From: Pseudomonas gingeri
Lineage (GTDB): Bacteria; Pseudomonadota; Gammaproteobacteria; Pseudomonadales; Pseudomonadaceae
Length of the DNA: 64,000 nt
Reading direction: 5' to 3'
Assembly: GCF_013386165.1 (NCBI RefSeq)
Contig: NZ_JACAOS010000016.1
Location: 248,001 to 312,000 of the forward strand
Shown: positions 26,547 through 34,381 of the stretch, one piece after another
Position numbering within the stretch: position 1 is the first letter of the stretch
Layout: each line of letters begins with the position of its first letter
Program-made: the position numbers and the translations under genes
Notes under the pieces: model-generated
Told to the model about the DNA's origin: nothing
The model's input: only the letters and a program-made list of their open reading frames with translations
The model's database searches: none

Positions 26547-28373
26547 TTATTCGGCAGGGCCTGAAACCTGGGCCTTGTCGAGCTTGACCTCGAAACCGTA
26601 CTCGACGGTGTTCAAGGCCGTGCGCTGGTAGCTTTCCAGCTGGGTCGGCTGCCCGTAGAAGTAATGCACGTCGTAGAGCGACGGCGAGTCGGCCTTGTCG
26701 CTATGACTGGTGGCGAGGATTTCCTTGAGGTAGTTCCCACTGTCGTCCTTGGCGTAGAAGCGCCAGGCCTCGGCAGGGAAGCGCTTCTGATCGACAATCA
26801 GCGCATTGCCCTTGAGCTCCAGGCCGGTCGGCAACTGGTGGGCGTCGAGGGTGTTTTTCTGGATGTCGGCGAGGAACAACGGCATCGAGCCGACGGCATA
26901 AGCCGGCGTTTCCGGGAACAGGTTCAGGTCGTAGGTGATGCTGCCGTCCAGCGGGTTGACCTCGAAGGCCTCGGTGGGCAGTTCCAGGGGCTCGCCGCGC
27001 TTGCCTTGTTCGTTTTCGCTGAAGAAGGTCACCGGGCTTTCGCCGGGGGCGGTAGGCGCGCCGAGCAATTCATCGTTGAAGGTCTTGGGGTGGTCGAACT
27101 CGATATTCGCCGCGCTGGCATCCTCAACCGACTGGCTGATGATCACGCTTTTTTTCAGCTTTTCGGCATCCAGATTGGCATCTTTGAGATAGTTCGCCGC
27201 CTGGTCGTCGTAGACCACCACCGGCATGGGCAGCGGCTGGACATCCTTGCTGGTGGTGTTGTCGAACTCGCGCACCGGCAGGTCCAGTTCCTTGCGGTTG
27301 ACCGTGGCACCGGAAAAGTCCATCACGCTGATTTCCAGCTTGTCGATCATGCCGTTGAAGTAGACCCGGGTGTAATGGCTGGTCTGCTTCGCCTCGAAGG
27401 CTTTTTGCTCATCATCGAGTTTCTTCTCGAAGGCGTCGCTCCAGGTCTTCTGTTTGAGCATTTCGTCCAGTTGCTGCTGGTAAAAGGCAATCTGTGCGGT
27501 GTTTTCGTTGATGGCCCCGGCCCGGGAGAGAAATTGCCCGGTACTGTCCTTGGCCTGGACGATCAGAGGGTTGAGCGGGGTGTCGCCGACCTGGGGCGCC
27601 TGCACGGTATTACCGTTCAGTTCGATTTCGACGTTGTTCTTGTCCAGGGATACCAGGGTCAGGCTGATGTTGTCGCTGCTTTGCAGTTTGCCGACGTCCT
27701 GGCGGGTCAGGTTGAAGGTCACCACCTTGCGCGGGGCGATCACTTCGACCTTGCCGTGCAGGGTCAGGGGCTGCGGCTGTTTTTTCGGGTCGACTTCCAG
27801 GCCTTCGACGTACGGGTAGGTGATCGTCAGGTCGTCGGGGTTGGTCATGTTCGAACTGGAGGGGCTCAGCTGGATCCCGGGATCGGTTTCCGACCATTCA
27901 GGCTGGAAGGGGATCACCTGTTTGTTGCTCAGGGTCACCGACTGCCATTCAAGGGCGTGGGGAAACGGGAACTCGGTGGGGTAACTGAAGCTGAATGGAA
28001 AGATCGGTTGCAGGTCGGTCAGGTAGTCGGAACTGGAGGTCTTGCGCAGCACGAAGAGGCCGTTGATATAGGTGTCGGCCAGGGCCTGCGGGCTGGCGTA
28101 GTGCTTGAGCAGCGCCAGGGCATCGTCGCTGTACTCGGTCTCGATGGGCTTGTTGTGCAGGCGCAGGCGCGCCCGTTCGAGCAACAGCAGCGAACCGCCA
28201 AGGTCGGCCACGGCATTCTTGAGCTTGGGGTCCTGCAGGGTGTCGAGGGTTTTTTCGAACTGCGCGGTCCTGTCCTCAAGGCTGGTGTGTTGTTGCTTGT
28301 CTTTGGGGGAACAGCCGCTCATCAGCAGAGCCACCGATAGCCCGAGGCAACCCAGGGGAAGTCGCAAATCCAT
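26547..28373 (-). CDS. Large outer-envelope lipoprotein of unknown function
   Basis: 608 residues beginning with a lipoprotein signal (MDLRLPLGCLGLSVALLMSGC, lipobox cysteine C21). The residue after C21 is serine, so outer-membrane sorting is expected. The mature part is hydrophilic and rich in beta-type segments, with two helical stretches: about 30-75 and a charged coiled-coil-like one near 290-325 (LDEMLKQKTWSDAFEKKLDDEQKAFEAKQ). No enzyme motif or named domain is recognised. It is divergent from the UPF0114 gene. Nothing in its context suggests a pathway. It is one of the largest unassigned proteins here and merits structure prediction. Confidence 0.78.
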   Translation of the reverse strand: MDLRLPLGCLGLSVALLMSGCSPKDKQQHTSLEDRTAQFEKTLDTLQDPKLKNAVADLGGSLLLLERARLRLHNKPIETEYSDDALALLKHYASPQALADTYINGLFVLRKTSSSDYLTDLQPIFPFSFSYPTEFPFPHALEWQSVTLSNKQVIPFQPEWSETDPGIQLSPSSSNMTNPDDLTITYPYVEGLEVDPKKQPQPLTLHGKVEVIAPRKVVTFNLTRQDVGKLQSSDNISLTLVSLDKNNVEIELNGNTVQAPQVGDTPLNPLIVQAKDSTGQFLSRAGAINENTAQIAFYQQQLDEMLKQKTWSDAFEKKLDDEQKAFEAKQTSHYTRVYFNGMIDKLEISVMDFSGATVNRKELDLPVREFDNTTSKDVQPLPMPVVVYDDQAANYLKDANLDAEKLKKSVIISQSVEDASAANIEFDHPKTFNDELLGAPTAPGESPVTFFSENEQGKRGEPLELPTEAFEVNPLDGSITYDLNLFPETPAYAVGSMPLFLADIQKNTLDAHQLPTGLELKGNALIVDQKRFPAEAWRFYAKDDSGNYLKEILATSHSDKADSPSLYDVHYFYGQPTQLESYQRTALNTVEYGFEVKLDKAQVSGPAE

Positions 28374-28504
28374 TGTTCAGTTTTCCTGTACACAGTGCAC
28401 ACGCGATGTCGTTGATGCCGACACTAGCAGAAAATCGCCGTGGCGCAGCTGTCCCGATGTTGAACAAGCGCCCGCGGAGGGCTTTTTCCCTCGGGTTTTG
28501 GCGC

Positions 28505-28513
28505 TGGTATACT
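28505..28513 (+). promoter_or_regulatory. Extended -10 promoter of the UPF0114 gene
   Basis: TGG-TATACT (TGn extension plus -10 hexamer) lies 30 bp before the start codon at 28543. No good -35 is seen, as is common for extended -10 promoters. Confidence 0.5.
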
Positions 28514-28542
28514 CGCGGCCATTTTCAGTTGGTATGAGATCC

Positions 28543-29031
28543 ATGGAACGTTTTATCGAAAATACGATGTATGCCTCGCGCTGGTTGCTGGCACCGATCT
28601 ACCTCGGCCTGTCCCTGGGCCTGCTGGCCCTGGCGTTGAAATTCTTCCAGGAAGTGTTTCACGTTATCCCCAACGTCTTCGCCATGGCCGAGGCCGATCT
28701 GATCCTGGTGCTGCTGTCGCTGATCGACATGGCGCTGGTAGGCGGCTTGCTGGTGATGGTGATGATTTCCGGCTACGAGAACTTCGTGTCGCAGATGGAC
28801 ATCGATGACGGCAAGGAAAAGCTCAGCTGGCTGGGCAAGATGGACTCCACCTCGCTGAAGATGAAGGTGGCGGCGTCGATCGTGGCGATCTCTTCGATCC
28901 ACTTGCTGCGGGTGTTCATGGACGCCAAGAACATCGATCCGGTGCACCTGCAATGGTATGTGATCATCCACATGACCTTTGTCGTGTCGGCCTTTGCGAT
29001 GGGCTACCTGGACAAGCTGACCAAGCACTGA
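28543..29031 (+). CDS. UPF0114 (YqhA) family membrane protein
   Basis: 162-residue integral membrane protein of the UPF0114/TIGR00645 family. About four transmembrane helices are visible: 10-35, 52-78, 108-128 and 135-155. The family block ISGYENFVSQMD and the SIVAISSIHLLRVFMD segment are intact. The start is set at ATG 28543 (MERFIENTMYASRWL), which matches family starts, even though the frame is open further upstream. Divergent from the 608-residue lipoprotein. The function of the family is not established. Confidence 0.9.
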   Translation: MERFIENTMYASRWLLAPIYLGLSLGLLALALKFFQEVFHVIPNVFAMAEADLILVLLSLIDMALVGGLLVMVMISGYENFVSQMDIDDGKEKLSWLGKMDSTSLKMKVAASIVAISSIHLLRVFMDAKNIDPVHLQWYVIIHMTFVVSAFAMGYLDKLTKH

Positions 29032-29142
29032 CCCTGGTCTGCCGGGTGTGCTAGTCTGCGGGCCCTTTTTTGGTTCTGGCTGCGTGGGGTAATGCCTTGT
29101 TGATCGGGTGTTCTCTATCGCGGCCCACAGCGGAGCAGTGTT

Positions 29143-29760
29143 ATGTCCGAAGTAAATCTGTCCACCGACGAAACCCGCGTCAGCTACGGTATCGGCCGTC
29201 AGCTGGGTGACCAGCTGCGCGACAACCCGCCACCGGGCGTGAGCCTCGACGCGATCCTGGCCGGCCTGACCGACGCCTTCCACGGCCAACCAAGCCGCGT
29301 GGGCCAGGAAGAGCTGTCCGCCAGCTTCAAGGTGATCCGCGAAGTCATGCAGGCTGAAGCCGCTGCCAAGGCTGAAGCCGCGGCCGGTGCTGGTCTGGAA
29401 TTCCTGGCGGAAAACGCCAAGCGCGAAGGCATCACTACCCTGGCTTCCGGCCTGCAGTTCGAAGTACTGACCCAGGGTGAAGGCGCCAAGCCATCCCGTG
29501 AGGACAGCGTGCGTACCCATTACCACGGCACCCTGATCGACGGCACCGTGTTCGACAGCTCCTACGAGCGCGGCCAGCCAGCCGAATTCCCGGTCGGCGG
29601 CGTGATTGCCGGCTGGACCGAAGCGCTGCAACTGATGAATGCCGGTAGCAAATGGCGTCTGTACGTGCCGAGCGAACTGGCTTACGGCGCCCAGGGCGTC
29701 GGTGGCATTCCGCCGCACAGCGTACTGGTGTTCGACGTCGAGTTGCTCGACGTTCTGTAA
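29143..29760 (+). CDS. fklB: FKBP-type peptidyl-prolyl isomerase FklB
   Basis: 205-residue prolyl isomerase. Residues 1-90 form the helical FKBP N-terminal dimerisation domain (MSEVNLSTDETRVSYGIGRQLGDQL), residues about 105-205 the FKBP catalytic domain with VRTHYHGTLIDGTVFDSSYERGQP and a C-terminal GIPPHSVLVFDVELLDV. No signal peptide, so cytoplasmic, unlike FkpA or Mip. The gene starts 111 bp after the UPF0114 gene and is followed by a REPIN. It assists protein folding by accelerating Xaa-Pro isomerisation. Confidence 0.93.
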   Translation: MSEVNLSTDETRVSYGIGRQLGDQLRDNPPPGVSLDAILAGLTDAFHGQPSRVGQEELSASFKVIREVMQAEAAAKAEAAAGAGLEFLAENAKREGITTLASGLQFEVLTQGEGAKPSREDSVRTHYHGTLIDGTVFDSSYERGQPAEFPVGGVIAGWTEALQLMNAGSKWRLYVPSELAYGAQGVGGIPPHSVLVFDVELLDVL

Positions 29761-29768
29761 TTAGATCG

Positions 29769-29850
29769 GTAGGAGCCGGCTTGCTGGCGATGGCGTCCGG
29801 ATAGACGCCGTTGGGCTCAAGAGCCTCATCGCTGGCAAGCCAGCTCCTGC
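29769..29850. repeat. REPIN after fklB
   Basis: Left arm GTAGGAGCCGGCTTGCTGGC, right arm GCTGGCAAGCCAGCTCCTGC. The arms are complementary except for two positions. Between convergent fklB and the iron-controlled small gene. Confidence 0.85.
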
Positions 29851-29918
29851 AGTCGACCGCGTCGATCGTCGTTGCGCGTTGGCGGGCAAGACGGCATCGA
29901 CAGGTTCGATGGCGTACC

Positions 29919-30176
29919 TCACACCTGCAGTTTGCTGTTCAGGTCTTCCGTCGGGCGCAATGCCCGGGCGTAGCAGAACAGAAACAGGTTACGCACCAGT
30001 TCCTTGAGCACCAGCGGCTCGCTGGAACTCAAGCCGCTGACGTCCAGGTCGCCCTGGTCCTGTAGCTCGCTCAACGCTTCTTCTTCCAGTACCGCACAGA
30101 CTTCCCCGGTTTCCCGATGCAGGATTCGCAGGTAAGGGTGTGGGCGGTCCAGCCAGGCATCGATCAAATAAGTCAT
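29919..30176 (-). CDS. Small cytoplasmic protein, predicted Fur-controlled
   Basis: 85-residue soluble protein (MTYLIDAWLDRPHPYLRILH), with an N-terminal beta-strand pattern followed by helices, one cysteine near 68 (FLFCYARAL) and no signal peptide. No named domain is recognised. A near-consensus Fur box lies 25 bp before the start codon and overlaps the likely -10, so iron repression is predicted. By position next to ispB it resembles P. aeruginosa PA4570, which I recall as one of the strongly iron-repressed small genes; orthology is not proven here. A role in iron-starvation adaptation is inferred. Confidence 0.75.
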   Translation of the reverse strand: MTYLIDAWLDRPHPYLRILHRETGEVCAVLEEEALSELQDQGDLDVSGLSSSEPLVLKELVRNLFLFCYARALRPTEDLNSKLQV

Positions 30177-30200
30177 GGTCTCATCTCCTTGATGGGTTTC

Positions 30201-30219
30201 AATGAGAATAATTCTTATT
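30201..30219 (-). promoter_or_regulatory. Fur box
   Basis: AATGAGAATAATTCTTATT is a 19-base near palindrome close to the Fur consensus GATAATGATAATCATTATC. On the reverse strand TTGCTA and TATTCT spaced by 16 bases surround it, so Fur-iron would cover the promoter of the 85-residue gene. Confidence 0.8.
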
Positions 30220-30307
30220 CAAAGAATAGCAAGTGCCTATTGGCTGAATGGTTGGATTTTTTGTAGGGGATTTGTCTGGGGTCAAGGAAGGCGAGGGGTT
30301 GTGGTGT

Positions 30308-30380
30308 CTGTAGGAGCCGGCTTGCTTTGAGCCATGCGGCGATCTTGCGGGCGCCATCGCCGGCAAGCCGGCTCCTACAG
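30308..30380. repeat. REPIN (rearranged) downstream of yjdM
   Basis: The right arm is intact (CGCCGGCAAGCCGGCTCCTA), while the left arm stops at GTAGGAGCCGGCTTGC and continues directly with the word ttgagccatgcggcgatct. That word is the exact inverse of part of the spacer of the REPIN at 30839-30924. Confidence 0.85.
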
Positions 30381-30400
30381 TTGTTGTGGCGTCTGGTTGC

Positions 30401-30742
30401 TTAGACTTTCCTGACGAACTCGGACTTGAGCTTCATCGGGCCGATGCCGTCGATCTTGCAGTCGATATCATGGTCGCCATCGCACAGGCGGATATTCTTG
30501 ACCTTGGTGCCGACCTTGACCACCAGGGACGTGCCCTTGACCTTCAGGTCCTTGATCACGGTGATGGTGTCGCCGTCTTGCAGAACGTTGCCCACGGAGT
30601 CTTTTTTCACGGTGTCATCGTGGGTGGCTTCGGCTTCGCCGGTGGCGGACCACTCATGGGCGCATTCCGGGCAGACCAGCTGGGTGCCGTCTTCATAGGT
30701 GAATTCGGAATTGCATTTCGGGCAGGGTGGCAACGTGCTCAC
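30401..30742 (-). CDS. yjdM: YjdM/PhnA-like zinc-ribbon protein
   Basis: 113-residue small cytoplasmic protein. An N-terminal zinc ribbon (CPKC at 8-11 and CPEC at 26-29) precedes the PhnA/YjdM domain with DSVGNVLQDGDTITVIKDLKVKG and a C-terminal KVKNIRLCDGDHDIDCKIDG. E. coli yjdM was once called phnA for alkylphosphonate use, but the family is widespread and its role is not settled. No phosphonate genes are nearby. It is bracketed by two REPINs that share an inverted spacer word. Confidence 0.92.
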   Translation of the reverse strand: MSTLPPCPKCNSEFTYEDGTQLVCPECAHEWSATGEAEATHDDTVKKDSVGNVLQDGDTITVIKDLKVKGTSLVVKVGTKVKNIRLCDGDHDIDCKIDGIGPMKLKSEFVRKV

Positions 30743-30838
30743 TAAGGCTCCTCAAGTTCAGGAAGGCTAAAAAGCGCACATTGTATAGGGTTTTTGCCGG
30801 AGAGGGGTGTGGCGACGGCTGCGGCTTGATGCGCAACC

Positions 30839-30924
30839 CTGTAGGAGCCGGCTTGCCGGCGATAGCGACCGTGAGATCGCCGCATGGCTCAAGGGCCTCA
30901 TCGCCGGCAAGCCGGCTCCTACAG
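30839..30924. repeat. REPIN upstream of yjdM
   Basis: CTGTAGGAGCCGGCTTGCCG is mirrored by CGGCAAGCCGGCTCCTACAG, with perfect 27-base arms and the spacer GATAGCGACCGTGAGATCGC-CGCATGGCTCAAGGGCCTC. Between yjdM and ispB, both on the reverse strand. Confidence 0.9.
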
Positions 30925-30940
30925 TTACGTGCGATGCATC

Positions 30941-31909
30941 TTAGTGCGTGCGAGCGACCGCGAACTCGCTGAGTTCCACCAGTGCATCGCGGTATTCGCT
31001 GGCCGGCAGGGCTTCCAGGCAGGCAATGGCGCGTGCCACGTAGTCGCGGGCCAGTTGCGCGGTGTAGTCCAGGGAGCCGGAAGCCTGTACGGCTTCGCGA
31101 ATGCTTTCCAGGTCTTCGATGCCGCCTTTCTGGATCGCCTGGCGCACCAGTGCCGCCTGTTCCGGCGTACCTTCACGCATGGTGTAGATCAACGGCAGGG
31201 TCGGCTTGCCTTCAGCCAGGTCGTCGCCGACATTCTTGCCCAGGGTCTCGGCGTCGCCTTTGTAGTCCAGCAGGTCGTCGACCAATTGGAATGCAACGCC
31301 CAGGTGGTCGCCGAAAGTGCGCAGTGCTTCGGTCTGCTCCGGCGTGGCCTGGCACAGGGCCGCGGCACTGTGGGTCGAGGCTTCGAAGAGCATCGCGGTC
31401 TTGCCGCGGATGACTTCCATGTAGGTTTCTTCAGTAGTGCTGGCGTCGCGTACCTTGGACAACTGCAACACTTCGCCTTCGGCGATGATGCGGGTGGCTT
31501 GTGAAAGAATCTTCATCACCGGCATCGAGCCCAGCTCGACCATCATTTCGAAGGAGCGCGAGTACAGGAAGTCGCCCACCAGCACGCTCGGGGCATTGCC
31601 CCACATGGCGTTGGCGGTGGAGCGGCCACGGCGCATGCCGGACATGTCGACCACGTCGTCATGCAGCAGGGTGGCGGTGTGCAGGAACTCGATGGTGGCG
31701 GCCAGCAGGCGCAGGTCATCGCCTTCACGGCCCAGGGCCTTGCCACACAGCAGCACCAATAAAGGACGCAGGCGTTTGCCCCCGGCCGAGGTGATGTAAT
31801 CGCCGATTTTCGAGACCAGCGGCACCCGCGAAGTCAGCTGCTTCTTGATGATGCCATCGACGGCGCTAAAATCGTCCGCCACCGCGCGGTAGAAAGCTTG
31901 GGGTTGCAT
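30941..31909 (-). CDS. ispB: Polyprenyl (octaprenyl/nonaprenyl) diphosphate synthase
   Basis: Trans-prenyltransferase that extends farnesyl diphosphate with isopentenyl diphosphate to make the ubiquinone side chain. 322 residues. The first aspartate-rich motif is D84-D85-V-V-D88 followed by MRRG, the second is D211-D212-L-L-D215, and the KGGKRLRP-type block is present as SAGGKRLRP near residue 45. Pseudomonas uses ubiquinone-9, so the product is probably nonaprenyl diphosphate; chain length cannot be read safely. Divergent from rplU, the usual bacterial arrangement. Confidence 0.96.
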   Translation of the reverse strand: MQPQAFYRAVADDFSAVDGIIKKQLTSRVPLVSKIGDYITSAGGKRLRPLLVLLCGKALGREGDDLRLLAATIEFLHTATLLHDDVVDMSGMRRGRSTANAMWGNAPSVLVGDFLYSRSFEMMVELGSMPVMKILSQATRIIAEGEVLQLSKVRDASTTEETYMEVIRGKTAMLFEASTHSAAALCQATPEQTEALRTFGDHLGVAFQLVDDLLDYKGDAETLGKNVGDDLAEGKPTLPLIYTMREGTPEQAALVRQAIQKGGIEDLESIREAVQASGSLDYTAQLARDYVARAIACLEALPASEYRDALVELSEFAVARTH

Positions 31910-31988
31910 CAGCGGGAGTCGCTCCAGAAGGGTTGCGCGGCATGCTAGGGCGGGGGGTCTACGCTGTCAAGGCACGCGGTCTGCACGC

Positions 31989-32017
31989 TTGCAATGGCCT
32001 GGCGGCTTGCGTACAAT
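31989..32017 (+). promoter_or_regulatory. Sigma-70 promoter of rplU-rpmA
   Basis: TTGCAA (31989-31994) and TACAAT (32012-32017) with a 17-base spacer, followed by a GC-rich start region. It leaves a leader of about 125 bases before rplU, long enough for post-transcriptional control, but I recognise no known leader RNA. Confidence 0.75.
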
Positions 32018-32150
32018 CGCGCACCCTGAACTTCCTGGGCAGCACCTGCCTTACGCAATTGCATCTGGGCCGTTCCAGCCCCATGCAGCCATGCCAGCCA
32101 ATACCTTTACCTATAAAGCGCTGGGTGAGCAGGATTATCGGAGAAATACC

Positions 32151-32465
32151 ATGTCTTACGCAGTAATCGTTACCGGCGGCAAGCAGTACAAAGTCGCTCC
32201 AGGTGAATACCTGAAGATCGAGAAACTGGAAATCGCCACTGGCGAATCCGTTACTTTTGATCGCGTTCTGTTGGTCGCCAATGGCGATGACGTGAACATT
32301 GGCGCTCCAGTTGTTGCTGGCGCTACCGTTGTGGCTGAAGTGATCTCCCAAGGTCGTCACGATAAAGTCCGCATCATCAAGTTCCGTCGTCGTAAGCACC
32401 ACATGAAGCGTATGGGCCACCGTCAGTGGTACACCGAGATCAAAATCACCGGTATTCAGGCTTAA
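32151..32465 (+). CDS. rplU: 50S ribosomal protein L21
   Basis: 104-residue ribosomal protein beginning MSYAVIVTGGKQYKV and ending with the 23S rRNA-binding FRRRKHHMKRMGHRQWYTEIKI block. The start at 32151 is preceded by GGAGA. It heads the conserved rplU-rpmA-obgE run, 35 bp ahead of rpmA. The longer open frame upstream is non-coding leader. Confidence 0.98.
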   Translation: MSYAVIVTGGKQYKVAPGEYLKIEKLEIATGESVTFDRVLLVANGDDVNIGAPVVAGATVVAEVISQGRHDKVRIIKFRRRKHHMKRMGHRQWYTEIKITGIQA

Positions 32466-32500
32466 TTTCAGCCTAATCCCCTTTTTGGAGAATTGAACTC

Positions 32501-32758
32501 ATGGCACACAAAAAAGCTGGTGGTAGTACCCGTAACGGTCGCGACTCAGAAGCCAAACGCCTTGGCGTGAAGATGTATGGCGGCCAGGTTATCATCCCGG
32601 GCAACATCATCGTGCGTCAGCGCGGCACCCAATTCCACGCCGGTTACGGTGTTGGCATGGGTAAAGATCACACCCTGTTCGCGAAAGTGGCTGGCGTGAT
32701 CAAGTTTGAAGTAAAGGGCGCGTTCAACCGCCGTTACGTAAGCATCGTCGCGGCTTAA
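32501..32758 (+). CDS. rpmA: 50S ribosomal protein L27
   Basis: 85-residue ribosomal protein whose N-terminus MAHKKAGGSTRNGRDSEAKR reaches toward the peptidyl-transferase centre. It has no cleavable extension of the Firmicutes type. TTTTTGGAGA lies just upstream. An intrinsic terminator follows 17 bp after the stop. Confidence 0.98.
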   Translation: MAHKKAGGSTRNGRDSEAKRLGVKMYGGQVIIPGNIIVRQRGTQFHAGYGVGMGKDHTLFAKVAGVIKFEVKGAFNRRYVSIVAA

Positions 32759-32775
32759 TCGCGAGAATGCTGGAG

Positions 32776-32803
32776 AAGCCCCGTCTTGCGACGGGGCTTT
32801 TTC
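32776..32803 (+). terminator. Intrinsic terminator after rpmA
   Basis: AGCCCCGTC-TTGC-GACGGGGCT stem followed by TTTTCG. It separates the ribosomal genes from obgE, which must then have partial readthrough or its own promoter in 32804-32955. Confidence 0.88.
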
Positions 32804-32955
32804 GTTTGTGGGGTGAGTCTCTTGCAAAGCTGTTTGTATGGGCTGCTGGCGCTGGATTTTTCGGTCGTTGATTGAGGTCGCCGCGCTCATCTTTGCAAGA
32901 GTCTTATACTTGTTTGTAGTTTTTCGGCTCGTCCCGGTGGCGAGAGGCGTGTGTT

Positions 32956-34179
32956 ATGAAGTTCGTTGATGAAGTATCGATTCGCGTAAAAGCTGGCGAC
33001 GGCGGCAACGGTTGCATGAGTTTCCGTCGGGAAAAATTCATCGAAAACGGTGGCCCCAACGGGGGTGACGGTGGTGATGGCGGTTCGATCTATATGGTCG
33101 CCGACGAAAACCTCAACACCCTGGTGGACTACCGCTATACCCGGCATTTCGATGCCGAGCGCGGTTCCAACGGCGGCAGCACCGACTGCACCGGCAAGAA
33201 AGGCGATGATCTGGAGCTGCGCGTGCCGGTCGGCACCACGGTGATCGATTCCGCCACCCAGGAAATCATCGGTGATCTGGTCAAGGCCGGTCAGCGCTTG
33301 CTGGTCGTCCATGGCGGCTGGCATGGTCTGGGCAACAGTCGTTTCAAATCCAGCACCAACCGTGCGCCGCGTCAGACTACGCCGGGCAAGCCGGGCGAGC
33401 AGCGCGACCTCAAGCTGGAAATGAAGGTGTTGGCGGATGTCGGCCTGCTGGGCTTGCCGAACGCCGGTAAAAGTACCTTTATCCGTTCGGTCTCGGCCGC
33501 CAAGCCGAAAGTGGCGGATTATCCGTTCACCACGCTGGTGCCGAACCTGGGCGTGGTCAGTGTCGATCGTTGGAAGAGCTTCGTCATCGCCGACATTCCG
33601 GGCTTGATCGAAGGGGCTTCGGGTGGTGCCGGCCTGGGCATTCGCTTCCTCAAGCACTTGGCGCGTACGCGTCTGCTGCTGCACCTCGTCGACATGGCGC
33701 CGCTGGATGACAGCAGCGCGCCGGATGCGGCTGAAGTGATCGTCAGCGAGCTGACCAAGTTCAGTCCGTCCCTGGCTGAGCGTGATCGCTGGCTGGTGCT
33801 GAACAAGTGCGACCAGATCCTCGAGGAAGAGCACGAGCAGCGGGTCAAGGATGTGGTCGAGCGTCTGCAGTGGACCGGTCCGGTCTATGTGATCTCGGCG
33901 ATTGCCAAGGAAGGGACCGAGCGCCTGACCCGCGACATCATGCGTTACCTGGAAGATCGTCTTGATCGCCTGGCCAACGACCCGGCTTACGCCGACGAGC
34001 TGCGCGATCTCGATCAGCGCATCGAAGATGAAGCGCGTGCCCAGTTGCAGGCCCTGGATGACCAGCGTGCCCTGCGCCGCAGCGGCGTCAAGAGCGTCCA
34101 TGACATCGGTGACGATGACTGGGACGAAGAAGATGTCGATGACGAAGATGGCCCGGAAATCATCTACGTGCGCGACTGA
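32956..34179 (+). CDS. obgE: Obg GTPase (ribosome assembly)
   Basis: 407-residue essential GTPase for 50S maturation and stress response. The glycine-rich Obg fold occupies residues 1-158 (GDGGNGCMSFRREKF, NGGDGGDGG), the G domain follows with P-loop GLPNAGKST at 166-174, DIPGLIEGA and NKCD, and the C-terminus is a variable acidic tail (DDDWDEEDVDDEDG), as usual in gamma-proteobacteria. It follows rplU-rpmA as in most bacteria. The start at 32956 is preceded by GAGAGGCG. Confidence 0.97.
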   Translation: MKFVDEVSIRVKAGDGGNGCMSFRREKFIENGGPNGGDGGDGGSIYMVADENLNTLVDYRYTRHFDAERGSNGGSTDCTGKKGDDLELRVPVGTTVIDSATQEIIGDLVKAGQRLLVVHGGWHGLGNSRFKSSTNRAPRQTTPGKPGEQRDLKLEMKVLADVGLLGLPNAGKSTFIRSVSAAKPKVADYPFTTLVPNLGVVSVDRWKSFVIADIPGLIEGASGGAGLGIRFLKHLARTRLLLHLVDMAPLDDSSAPDAAEVIVSELTKFSPSLAERDRWLVLNKCDQILEEEHEQRVKDVVERLQWTGPVYVISAIAKEGTERLTRDIMRYLEDRLDRLANDPAYADELRDLDQRIEDEARAQLQALDDQRALRRSGVKSVHDIGDDDWDEEDVDDEDGPEIIYVRD

Positions 34180-34280
34180 TGTTGTCGTGTGCTGTAGGGA
34201 TTGGCCGCTGCTCGAGGGTGAGCGGACGGTCTATCTGATGAGTGGCGGTGTTATCATCGCCATCAGCCTGTTCCGCCTGG

Positions 34281-34308
34281 CGCCGCTCATTCGAGCGGCG
34301 TTCTGGTT
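34281..34308 (+). terminator. Possible weak terminator or leader hairpin before proB
   Basis: CGCCGCTC-ATTC-GAGCGGCG is a perfect 8-base stem followed by only TTCTGGTTT, a poor U tract. It lies in the 202 bp between obgE and proB and might partly uncouple the two. Confidence 0.35.
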
Positions 34309-34381
34309 TCTGGGAACCGGCTACCCTGAACAATCGCATGGGCAGCGCTCGGTCGCGCTGTCCGCAAGCCAAGGTTGAAAG

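Noticed and set aside
28470..28497. Intrinsic terminator before the UPF0114 gene
   Set aside because: GAGGG-CTTTTT-CCCTC with TTTT is present, but no forward-strand gene ends upstream, so it has no obvious client.
30401..30742. Phosphonate metabolism gene
   Set aside because: The YjdM family was named phnA historically, but no phn genes are nearby and the role in phosphonate use is not supported.
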